A DNA stretch of 64,000 nt, from assembly GCA_034509755.1 (NCBI GenBank), contig CM067543.1:57964653-58028652 (forward strand). The letters run 5' to 3'. The position numbers were made by a program, and so were the translations under genes. Source of the DNA: Anisodus tanguticus. Lineage: Eukaryota > Streptophyta > Magnoliopsida > Solanales > Solanaceae. The notes beneath the pieces were generated by a model that was given only the letters and a program-made list of their open reading frames with translations, did no database searches and was not told the DNA's origin. This document shows, piece by piece, positions 34,636 through 44,551 of the stretch (its first letter is position 1; each line of letters begins with the position of its first letter).

Positions 34636-36101
34636 CAAGATATTGTTGCCCCTCCTGAATGGATTCTTGAAAATTGCTTGAGGACTGTATCAAATTACAA
34701 TAAGTGACATTCAGATAATTCTCCTCATAAATGTAGGGATGGCAGCCGGGTGGGACGGGTCGGGTGTGGGCAGGTTGAGGCTTAACTCGCAAAAATTTCA
34801 ACCAGCCCCCGTATGAAAATTATTCCCAGTGCTGGAATCATATATAAAGGCAACTTACTATAGGATCACTTCACTGTCTTCTCCAGGAGCTTGCCCTGTG
34901 CTAGAACCATCATAATTCCATTTGGGAAGCTTTGAAGGATCATCAACAGGACCAGAAAGTGTCTTTATATGAAAAATAAGAAAATAAAAACACTGATTTA
35001 TAATTCTTCAGGTATTAGCAACAAAAAAGAAGAAGTCAGAACCATGTTATATAAAATAAATAAATAAATAGACTAAAAAGAAAAGATTTATTACCCTGGC
35101 TTTGCTCCTGACATCCATTCCTGATCTACCAATCCTGATTAAATAAAGACATACCAAGAACAAAATTAACCTCAAAACTAACATTTTAATTGAGATTTTA
35201 GAACAACATACATAACCACCATAGAAGCAAAGGAATCTATTAAATACATAAATTCTTTATTACCATGTAGTATTATAGTACTGAAAATAAATACAGCAGT
35301 GGATTAAAGAGTAGAGTACATATATATCTTTCACAAATTATCAATAATTCAGAAGAGAAACAAGAAACTTTTAAGGCAGTGGGTTCAAAATACCAATGTA
35401 CACATTACTTCTCCGTGGCAATGAAAGAGAAAAAATTAAGAAAAAATGAATCTAATGAATTGACTGATTATAAAAATAAATACTCCCAACAGTATACTAA
35501 ATAATTCACCATTTTGGATTAAAAAAATTGAGACTTTATCACAGCAAAGGTCAGACTTAAGAAAAAAACAGAGCTGAGTGAAGAAACTAGAAAATAAGTA
35601 AGACACATGAAGCATTGGAGAAAACAAATTTGTAAACAAGGGCTGAACTATTTACTGTTCGGCAGAGCTCAGTAGTTTTGGCCTAGACATTGTATTTGTG
35701 TTAAAAGATCTACTTAATATGTATATATAATTTATCCAGATTTTTCTTTTATATTAAAGTAGGGATGCATCTTGTATTTTTCAAATTGTTGCACCAGAAA
35801 AATCTGCAAGATTAATTTGTAGCTAAAATGACCATAACTCTCTCGTGCGACCTTAGAATTCAGTAAACTCTTTTTTCCAGAATTCGTAAAGCATAAACTA
35901 AAAATCCTAGTTCCGAATCTTTTTGTAAGGAACTATGATACATAAACCAAGTATATAAGGAATCTAAAAAGAACACAAAAGATCAATAATTTTTATATCC
36001 ATTATAGATGGTTGAAAAAGAACTAACCATATGTATTCAGCAATAATTTTCTTAGTGGAATTAGAGAGATTGAGATTTGCGAGATCTGCAAGGTGAGCCA
36101 T
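34636..36101 (-). pseudogene. GS1: Truncated cytosolic glutamine synthetase gene, exons 1-4
   Basis: Glutamine synthetase joins ammonium to glutamate using ATP. Four minus-strand exons are readable: 36101-36028 (74 bp), 35134-35095 (40 bp), 34962-34859 (104 bp) and 34684-34636 (49 bp). All donors are GT and all acceptors AG, and they add up to 267 bp, exactly 89 codons without a stop. Exon 1 reads MAHLADLANLNLSNSTKK, exon 2 SGMDVRSKAR, exon 3 TLSGPVDDPSKLPKWNYDGS then STGQAPGEDSEVIL, and exon 4 YPQAIFKNPFRRGNNIL. This is the N-terminal beta-grasp domain with the WNYDGSST signature. The cytosolic form is about 356 residues, so three quarters, including the ATP-binding and most active-site residues, are missing; no later exon was found downstream on this strand. 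A hAT-like end sits in intron 3 and Athila debris begins within about 100 bp of exon 4. The absence of a transit peptide fits the cytosolic isoform. Confidence 0.9.
34736..34838 (+). mobile_element. hAT-type terminal fragment in GS intron 3
   Basis: TAGGGATGGCAGCCGGGTGG followed by GACGGGTCGGGTG is a typical hAT terminus with GC-rich subterminal repeats. Only one end is visible, and the matching inverted end was not found within 2 kb. The fragment lies inside intron 3 of the GS gene and leaves both splice sites intact. Confidence 0.55.
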
Positions 36102-37104
36102 TATGAAATAATATTTCAAAAACTTGAAGGATGAGTTGAATTTGTTGAAATGAGAGATTTTAATTAATGTGTATAAGAAGAGGTGAAATTAACATGTTTT
36201 TGTATTTTCTTTTGGTTAAATTATTTGTCTAATTTCCAATTTTATTTTAATTTCAATGATATTTAAAATAAAATAAAAAATCACGAGGCTTATAATTACG
36301 TCTTGTGTCTCGCCAATATTCCAATCCTTGACACAATTATTATTAATGTCCATTAGAAATTAAATTTATTCAAAAGTAACATGTGAACGTGATAGGACTG
36401 TACAACAAGAGAAGAAAACTACTGGTACATATAGTGAAAGATTGTAATTAAATGATGAAATGAAAATTAAAGATTTTTGAAAGAAAAAAAATAGAGTAAA
36501 GGGAAGATGGAAAGAAATATATGGGCTTTATTTCGATAGCAGGCCTTAGACAGTACTGCCAGTCCAGCATAACCTTTAGGCCTTATCTGGAAGACAAAGG
36601 CTAATTATTTTACGGCCCAAATATTTTTTTCAGCTCTCAGTTAGGTAGCAATTGCACCCAATAACCAGTTTTCATGAGAGGGAATTAATCATAACACAAT
36701 ATTAACTTGAACTTATGGTAAGCTAACCCTTTTTCATTAGTCTTCCTGACAAAGCTAGTTTTTCTCTAATGAAGCAACATCTTTGTGCCCAATTTATGTA
36801 GCATCTTTTGGATTTTGAAAGTCAAACGAGTTTCTTTTTTAACGTGATTTTTTCATATGTCTTTTAAATATTTTGAATTGTCAATTATTATGACCTCTAG
36901 TACTTCTTACGTACTTTGTTTTTTAAGAGCCTGAAAATTTCTTATTCGAATTCACGGTCAAAATTTAAAAGTTTACTAAAAATTTGAATGGTACCACATA
37001 AATTAGAAAAAAGTAGTAATTAATTATTATAAAAAATTATTTAAATTATTAGTATATATTACCTAAATCTATAAATTAATTACTATAGTAAACAATTTAG
37101 TCTC
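36102..37104. other. GS upstream flank, no further gene seen
   Basis: The first 150 bp are the presumed 5' untranslated region and promoter of the GS fragment on the minus strand (TTATACACATTAATTAAAA about 60 bp before the ATG). The rest is AT-rich without recognisable genes. Confidence 0.4.
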
Positions 37105-37280
37105 TTACAGCAACAACGCCGATAACAACAACATACAAGTATAATCCCACTAGTGGGTCTGAGGAGGGTAGAGTGTACTTAGACCTTATCCTTATCTTGG
37201 CATATAGAGAGGTTGTTTCCGAAAGATCATTGACTCAAGTAAAGCAGAAACACAATAATTGTGGAAACATATACGGTAAC
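37105..37280 (-). mobile_element. RTE LINE 3'-tail fragment
   Basis: The sequence runs from AACAACAACATACAAGTATAATCCC through GGAGGGTAGAGTGTAC to GAGGTTGTTTCCGAAAG. It matches the RTE 3' ends elsewhere in the window and is minus-strand and non-coding. Confidence 0.75.
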
Positions 37281-38404
37281 AACAACAAGATAGTAAGAAA
37301 ATCGAAGCATCTCTTTTTCACAAGTAGAGTTCACATTATTATCTTTCAATTTTCCTTTAAACATAATTTTAGAGTCACCATTATTTTTCCTTTTTAAGCA
37401 ATAGCTACATGCTCTTTAACCCAAACAAAAACAGAAAATTGGAAAAAGAGAGAACTTAACACTTGAATGTTCAAACAGGCCCAAAATCTTCACAGCCCGC
37501 CCCGACTCATAGCGGTTGCCCATGAGGTTATATATCCTTAGAAACTTGTTTTTATTTCGAAAAATAACCTCTCGCTAGAGCGGCTGTTTATACTATTGGA
37601 AACACTTCCGGTTCGTTTGGTTGTTGGACGAAGATTAGTAACGCAAACCTCTTATAATTGTTATTCCTTATAACAATATTTCACAATTGTCTACTATATA
37701 GCAGGTGATTTGCCTTCTGGATTGAACTTATCGTTATCTCTTCGGTGTGGTTTGCCTTTTGGGTTAGAACTTATGTTATTTCTCATGTGTGTTTTGCTAG
37801 CTATTGTTTTACCAGCAGATTCACTTGTGATAAAAACAATAATATTTCACTATAATGATCTGATTTTCTCTGTAAACGATTTTTTATTTTTTATTTTATT
37901 TCTCAATAACAACATTCTAACTGTTACAACGGTACACTCTCTTTGATTAAAAAAATCAGTTTTTATAAGGTTTTAAAAATGAAAAAATATCTCGTATGTA
38001 ACTTTTCAGATTATTTTGATTTTTAAGGTTTTGAATTAGTACTAGGTTTTTGTTTGTCTTTGCTTATTTTTATAGAAAATATTGTAGTTTTATAATGTTC
38101 TGGTTTAGGTCGATTTTCAGATACTTATTTTTTTTTTTTAAATGGTACTGTTTTGCTAAGTTTTTTTATATTGAGGGCTGCTTTATCTTTGTTTATTCAT
38201 ATAGTAAAAATTGTAATTTCTTGAGGTTTTTATTTTAATGGGTTTTCCTTATTTTTGCTTATTCATATAGTAAAAATTGCAATTTTTGGGTTTTGAGGTT
38301 TTTATAGTACGGTTTTCTTTATCTTTGCTTATACATATAGAAAATATTTGGGATGTTTTGTTTCAACTAGATTAATGTAGTTATTAGCTGAAACATAGTT
38401 ATAG
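37281..38404. other. Upstream region of PWP1
   Basis: The PWP1 promoter and a non-coding first exon probably lie within 37400-39250. I could not locate the transcription start. Three similar T-rich blocks (near 38040-38100, 38190-38230 and 38240-38300, each with TTATTCATATAGTAAAAATTG-like wording) indicate local duplication. Confidence 0.4.
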
Positions 38405-38495
38405 CTTATGCATACAACAATAACATAACAAAGTGGGGTCTCGGGAGGTAGGTAGCAAAGATGTTGTTTTTGAAAGACCTCGGCTCAAGAGATAG
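38405..38495 (-). mobile_element. RTE LINE tail remnant
   Basis: ACAACAATAACATAACAAAGTGGGGTCTCGGG followed by a decayed AGATGTTGTTTTTGAAAGACCTCGGCTCAAG corresponds to both ends of the RTE tail block, with the middle deleted. Confidence 0.6.
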
Positions 38496-38903
38496 TTATA
38501 GCTTATACATATACATATAGAAAATATTTGGGATGTTTATAGTTATAGTTTTGCTGAAACATAGCTGCTAGGGTTCCAAACATAGTTATTCCCTTTTTGC
38601 AGCTTATAAAGCTATTTTATATCCTTTTTCCTATTTGTTTATTTAGTTATTCTAATTTATTTGTGCAAGATTAAATTGCTTTTTATTTCAATGAAGCAAG
38701 CCCTTGTCTTCTCCCTCTAGGGCAGCTTGTCGCCTTTTTTCCGCTTCTCACTTACAAAAACACTAGTTGAAGGTTTTATTTCCGGGAAGACTTTCTTTTG
38801 TAATGTTTCCGTTGTGAATATCTGCAGTTTTTTGGCTAATTGGCTGATTTCATGTCGTTATGTTTTTACTTTTGTTGTTGGATATAGATGATAAGTTTTA
38901 GAA

Positions 38904-38930
38904 CATGATAGCTGCAATGTCCTGTGTTTT
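38904..38930 (+). other. PWP1 exon-1-like decoy
   Basis: ATGATAGCTGCAATGTCC followed by TGTGTT resembles the real PWP1 start ATGATAGCAGCTATTTCG plus TGGGTT at 39274. About 17 of 24 bases agree, and there is similar wording upstream (GGATATAGATGATAAG versus GGATGTAGACAAACAAG). The frame leaves PWP1 sequence after eight codons. It could be an old partial duplication of the first coding exon. Confidence 0.45.
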
Positions 38931-38964
38931 GATGGTGTTTTTTCCTAGGATGCTTGGACTCTTA

Positions 38965-39062
38965 AAAAATATCGGGTGCGTGTCGGATTCTCTAAAATTA
39001 GTGCATTTTTGGATGATCCGACACGGATGCGGCGGTATTTGTGGAGAGTTTGAGCAACATAA
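38965..39062. repeat. Short hairpin repeat upstream of PWP1
   Basis: GGGTGCGTGTCGGATTCTC and the facing GATGATCCGACACGGATGC form an imperfect inverted repeat around TTAGTGCATTTTTGG, followed by GGAGAGTTTGAGCAACAT. I recognise this wording as a small dispersed element frequent in plant gene flanks, but its class is uncertain. Confidence 0.55.
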
Positions 39063-39273
39063 GGTTTTTATACTTATTGATGTAGAACATTTCCAACATT
39101 TTGTCTCTACTTTTAACTTAATTGTTATTGTTTTCTTTTTGTGGTTGTGCTTAGCTGATTGAACAGCTTTTTCTAGAAAAGTCTGGTTTTTGGTAATTCC
39201 TTTGTGAATCTCTTTACTCATACTGTCTCTGTTGAATTTCTTTGCTTATGGATGTAGACAAACAAGTGTAAAA

Positions 39274-42200
39274 ATGATAGCAGCTATTTCGTGGGTTCCC
39301 AAAGGGGTTGCAAAGTCAGTTCCAGCTGAGGCTGATCCCCCTTCAAAGGAGGAAATTGAGGAGATTTTGAAGAGCGGTCTTCTTGATAAACGGTATTCTA
39401 TTAAGTTTTTTACCAATCACTGGTGCTTTATCTTGTATCACATACAATTCACAAGCAAAAGCTTTTGTTGTGCATAAAAGTAATTAACAGGGATCGAGTT
39501 AAGGGTGTGTTTGTTATGAAGGAAAATGTTCGCCATGGAAAGTGTTTTCCTAGAAAATGCTTTCTTGGAAAACAAGGAGGTCTCTTTCTTATTTTCTAGT
39601 GTTTGATATGTAATCAAAAAAATATTATTCAAAGAGCATTTATATGTAATCCGGCAAAAACACTATTGGGGGTGGGATAGGGTGGGAGTGGAGGTTCGGC
39701 AGTGGCTGGGGTGGGATGGTCAAGGGGTGGGGGTTTGAGTTGTGCTGGGTCGGTGGCGTGGAGACAATGAACTTGGAATGCACTTATGGATCTTGTTTTC
39801 CCTACTTCTATTAGGGAAGTCATTTTCCTCATTTTTAGGGAACTTGTTTTACTAGAGAACCCTAAGACCTACAACTTTTGGAATTAAACTTGATACTTCC
39901 TTTCTGTGAAATCTCTGCTTTGCCTTTCTCTTGAAAGTTTGTTTCTTTATTTTCCTTCCAGTGAAGATAATGATGATGAGGATGAGGAAGCTGAAGAAGA
40001 AATGCATGTTGTTGAATCCAAGGAAAAAGAGGATGATGAAGTTGCTGTTGCATTGGCAGCTGCTGATGCACTTGGAAAGGCTACACAAGTTGCTTCTTTA
40101 GGAACTGATGACATAACAGATGGTTTGAAGGGATTGGACATGGACAACTATGATGATGAAGAGGATGGTAACTTAAGTCCATTGGCTAATATGTTGATTT
40201 GGGTGGAATATAGTTTTTTTCTTTGTTATTTATATCTGACTGGCTGTATTTTTCATATTCAACCCTTTTCGATGAGATAAAGATTTCTCATATTCATTTT
40301 CCCTAGGCCTGGCTTATATAGCCTGTTTGGCCAAGCTTCTAAAATTAACTTAATTTGAGAAGTGCTTTTTAAGAAAGAACTTTTGGTGAGAAGTACTTCT
40401 TGTTTGGCTAATCAATTTGAAAAAAAAAAAACACTTTTGACCTTGGAGAAGCTTGGCCAAACAGGCTATTAGTCTCCTCTGTGATTTATCATTTTTTTTT
40501 GGAAAATTGTTCCTAAGGTTATTCTAAAATGTTATATTTGAATGGATTTTAATTTAGTTTGCATTTCTCTCTTTGTATGTGTTTGGCATGGTCAGGCATT
40601 GAGCTTTTCGGTTCAGGACTCAAAGACTTGTACTACCCAAGTAATGACATGGACCCATATCTCAAGGATAAGGTTTGCACTATGATCAGGTTGTTGTTCC
40701 ATCATGTTGTAATCGTTCAAGTATTACTGACTGAGAAGAATTCTCCTTTCAGGACAATGACTCTGAAGATGATGATGACATGATAATAAGACCTGATGAT
40801 TCTATTATAGTTTGTGCAAGCAATGAGGATGACGTCAGTCAACTTGAGGCAAGTAAAAAACTTACTTCACGACTTAATAATGCTTCCCATCTGTATTGTC
40901 TTTTTAATTTATTTAGCCACCCTTTAATTTGTGACTCTGATCCGTGCCAACAGATATGGATTTTGGAAGTTTCATCAGATGGTGAAACAAACATGTATGT
41001 TCACCATTGTAATATTATACCTGCCTTTCCTCTCTGCACAGCATGGCTTGATTGCCCTATTAAAGGCGGGGAGAGAGGTATGGTTCTGTTTGAATTTGAG
41101 CTTTATGCTTCTGAAATATTTACTCTTACTGGTTTTGAAGATATAAGTATTACTTTTGAAAGCAACTTTTCATTTGCTCATGTTAATAAATGAATTATAT
41201 GTTGATAGGTAACTTCATAGCTGTGGGCTCAATGGAACCAGCAATTGAAATTTGGGACATTGACATAGTAAGTGACTCAACACTGATCTTTATGAACTTG
41301 TGAGTCACTATTGATCGTATCTCACTATCTTATTTCCTGTAGATGGATGAGGTGCAACCATCTGTTATTTTAGGTGGCATCGCTGACATAAAGAGAAAGG
41401 GGAAAAGGGTAATTTAAGCAATTTGACCTTTATACTGTCTTTGAATCCTCTTGTATGCTAGGTCAGCTTGTACAGATGAAATTTGTCCTAGATGTTAAAG
41501 GTAGAAAATCGCCATTTTGGTTTGAAGAGAAACTTCCTAGTAAAAAAACCACCATTTTGTTTGTCCGCCATCGCAGCCAACATGGTCAACCCCCCCTAAA
41601 AAAAAAAAGGATTAGGACCTTACTCTTTAAGAAAATGAAAGAAGCGGAACAATCAGTTTGCCAATTATTATCATTTGCATGGTGGATGGTCTTTATTGAG
41701 TATGGATAATTATCTGAGAAAACTTACTTTTATGCTCCATTTTACCTATTTTGCAATCTTTCCTCTTGCAGAAATCTATCAAATACAAGAAGGATAGCCA
41801 CTCAGATTCAGTACTTGGTCTTTCTTGGAACAAGGAATATAGGTATGGACTTTTGATTGATGAGTGTTTGATGTTTGCTTACTTTTGATTGACGAGTGTT
41901 TGATGTTTGCTTAGTCAAACTTCAGATTTTTTTTCTTATTCAACATTCGTTGCAGGAATATACTTGCTAGTGCCAGTGCTGATCATACTGTCAAGGTTTG
42001 GGATGTGACTACCGAAGCATGTAATATCACTATGAAGGACCACACTGACAAGGTAGAATTTAAAAAAAAGCATCTCTTTAGACATTTGGGTAATAGTTTT
42101 TTTGGTCCCTATAATATATGACCAAGCACATTAAACGTTCAATTAATTGAATTGTGCAATTTTGATCAATTTGCTTGTGAATATTCACAAATTGAACATA

Positions 42201-44551
42201 ATTATTAACCGTTTCAACACTCAATTGCTCATGTGATAAGTTATGTGTATTGTTACTTTATATTTGACGGTAATATAGATCTGTAAATAGTCAATTATAA
42301 CATATTTTCTACATGAAGGGACCAAAAACACGCATTTGTATGAATTGAAGCCTGAAGGTTAAATATGCTTAGTCATGTAACACAAGGACCAAATGCGGAA
42401 TTAATCAATAATTTAGGGATCGGAAGTGCTATTATCCCTATATACTTCAACGTCTTGTATCAGAATCCCCAATAACCTAGATAAAGTTGAAATATCTCGT
42501 CTTTGCTAGAGTTTTGAAATCTGACTGTTGAAAATTGAACTATTTATAGAACATCAGTGACCAGCTTGCTTACACATTATGAAAGAAGAAGATTCATCGT
42601 CTTGTTATGTTTGACAGGTTCAAGCAGTTGCATGGAATCCATTTGCACCACAGATTCTTCTTAGCGGGTCATTCGATCATACAGTTTGCTTGGTGATAAA
42701 ATGCTTCTCCTTTTTCCTTTTTGCCCTTTTTATTTTTTAGAGCTAGGGCTGTGGATTAGTTTCTTACTTTAAGATGCTAATTCAACTTTCAACATGTCTT
42801 GTAGAAGGACGGGAGGAAACCCTCTCACAGTGGATTTAAGTTTTCAGTTTCCGCTGATGTTGAAAGCTTGGCTTGGGATCCACATTCTGAGCATTCATTT
42901 GTGGTCAGTGCTTGTACTGTGTTTGTGACTTAATCTATGTTGACGCTTTGTTTGTTTGATATGCTACAGGATAAGATAATACTTTTGATTCTGATATGGT
43001 AATCCTTAGTGGTGAGAGATTAATGATTTTCTTAGCATTAGTTAGATAAATATACTATGGGTTGGGGCCTTGGGGGTGGAATGATATTGAAATTAAGTTT
43101 GGTAATTAGTTTACTTTTCTCCATCCCAAGGTAGGGGTAGTGTCTGCTTACACTCTACCCTCCCCAGACCCCACTTGTGGGATTACCTTGGGTATGTTGT
43201 TGTTGTAATTAGTTTACTTTTCCCTTGTGCATAGTAGTTTTATTTTCTTGCTTGTTGAACTTTTTGGCACGTATTTATTTAATGTATATAATTAGAAGTA
43301 TTGATATGCCTGCAAGTCTCGATTGACTAAAATGAAAATGAACACTAGATAAGATCAAAATGCCACTCCCGTTGGCCCAATCACTAAATTTCTGTACCCT
43401 ATAACTGTATAACTCCTAAAAGTTTCTTTTGGGTAGGATGAGTAAGTCCATTTTAAGGTCGGGTCTGGAGTTTATTCTTGATGTGTATTGGATATTTGGA
43501 AATTGCTAACCAAAGCAGAGTTCCCTAAAACTTTCAGGTCAGTTTGGAGAACGGTACAGTTAGTAGTTTTGATATCCGTGCTGCTAGTTCGGGTTCGACT
43601 TCGGAGACAAAGCCAAGTTTCACCATCCATGCTCATGATAAAGCAGCGTCCTCGTTGTCCTTTAATCCTCTAGTCCCAAATGTAAGCGAACTTTTGTTTC
43701 TTTTGCTTTACCCTTTAATAAATTTTTCCTTTTAATTAATATTTGCCTTCCTCACTTTCCCTTGTATTTTGTGCAGCTTCTTGCAACTGGTTCCACAGAC
43801 AAGACGGTACTTTCTTGTCGTCTCTCTTCACTACTTGTTACCTAGTTCTGATTTATTCTGGTAGATGAGAGCTATTCCACTGGTTATTAATTTAGTTAAT
43901 GTGCTGCAGGTTAAATTATGGGATTTGACGAACAATCAACCTTCTTGTATCGCATCTAGGAATCCGAAAGCTGTATGTGATTTGCAAATGTTTTGTGGTT
44001 CTTTAAAATTCAAGTTTGGTGCATATTTTTTCCATGAATCTGTTAGGAAAACAAGTTTTTAAATGGTTGTTTATACATTTTGATTAATACAGTACTATCT
44101 TGATGGCCCTTTTGTTTTATTTTTGTTATTAGGGAGCCGTCTTCTGTGTATCCTTCTCAGATGATTGCCCCTTTTTGCTTGCTATTGGTGGCTCTAAAGG
44201 GAAGTTGGAGGTGAGTTTTGTTTCTTTGAAGCTATTGGTTTGTTGTAGCTTTAGTGCACTAAAATAACAGGAATTAGCGACATACAAATTCTGGAGCTAA
44301 ACATCAAAATTCATCGCTAAACCTATTTTGCGACGGATTACTAAATTTTTTTGTTAGCTACGAGCAATTTAGTGACGGATTAGCGTTGAAGTTCGTGCTA
44401 ATTCCAGTTTTTGTAGTGAGTTACTGTGTCTTTGAGCTGAGAATTTGTCTTTGCTCATCATTTGCAGCTGTGGGATATTTCGTCCGAAGATGCTGTGTCG
44501 AAGAAATATGGGAAATACATTGCACAAACAAGACTGTCGCCCAAATCATAA
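39274..44551 (+). CDS. PWP1: Periodic tryptophan protein 1 homolog (WD40), 16 coding exons
   Basis: PWP1 proteins are nuclear WD40 propellers linked to pre-rRNA processing and ribosome biogenesis in yeast, animals and plants. Exons: 39274-39392, 39962-40167, 40596-40672, 40753-40848, 40954-41077, 41209-41267, 41343-41408, 41772-41842, 41956-42052, 42618-42692, 42805-42903, 43538-43681, 43777-43806, 43910-43972, 44133-44210 and 44468-44551. They total 1,488 bp, giving 495 residues in one open frame. The N-terminus MIAAISWVPKGVAKSVP and PPSKEEIEEIL are diagnostic, followed by an acidic stretch (EDNDDEDEEAEEE) and FGSGLKDLYYPSNDMDPYLK. WD repeats end in IEIWDID, VKVWDVT, VKLWDLT and LELWDIS. Fourteen introns are GT-AG; intron 4 is GC-AG (CTTGAG|GCAAGT). 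An AG at 39256-39257 suggests a 5'-UTR intron. Several introns hold MITEs. Length and exon continuity indicate a functional gene. Confidence 0.95.
39500..39850. mobile_element. Probable non-autonomous DNA element in PWP1 intron 1
   Basis: TGTGTTTGTTATGAAGGAAAATGTTCGCC opens and AGGGAAGTCATTTTCCTC closes a region rich in GGAAAATG/CATTTTCC motifs, with a G-rich insert at 39660-39750. This resembles a common plant MITE type, but terminal repeats are too decayed for exact borders. Confidence 0.35.
40321..40466. mobile_element. MITE (146 bp) in PWP1 intron 2
   Basis: Perfect 20-bp terminal inverted repeats, GCCTGTTTGGCCAAGCTTCT at the left and its exact reverse complement at the right, are flanked by TA on both sides (40319-40320 and 40467-40468). 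A TA duplication would suggest Tc1/mariner. The surrounding A/T bases leave 2- or 3-bp duplication both possible. The perfect termini suggest a young copy. Confidence 0.85.
42096..42331. mobile_element. MITE-like element in PWP1 intron 9
   Basis: The left end GTTTTTTTGGTCCCTATA and the right end AAGGGACCAAAAACAC are inverted copies over about 13 bases. Internal TGTGAATATTCACAAATTG forms a further small palindrome. No target duplication could be assigned. Confidence 0.5.
43125..43208 (+). mobile_element. RTE LINE tail in PWP1 intron 11
   Basis: The plus strand reads CTTACACTCTACCCTCCCC, then AGACCCCACTTGTGGGATTA and a GTTGTTGTTGT tail. It is the same RTE 3' end as elsewhere, here in the sense orientation of the gene. 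Confidence 0.8.
44257..44418. mobile_element. CACTA-type MITE (162 bp) in PWP1 intron 15
   Basis: The left terminus CACTAAAATAACAGGAATTA and the right terminus, read inverted, CACTACAAAAACTGGAATTA differ at only a few of 20 positions and begin with the CACTA signature. Internal GCTAAACCTATTTTGCGACG and TAGTGACGGATTAGCG give further inverted similarity. A clean 3-bp duplication was not seen. Confidence 0.75.

Noticed and set aside
34591..34707. Plus-strand exon-like frame ending YNK after a TATCAG acceptor-like site
   Set aside because: It is the antisense of glutamine synthetase exon 4 and its flanks.
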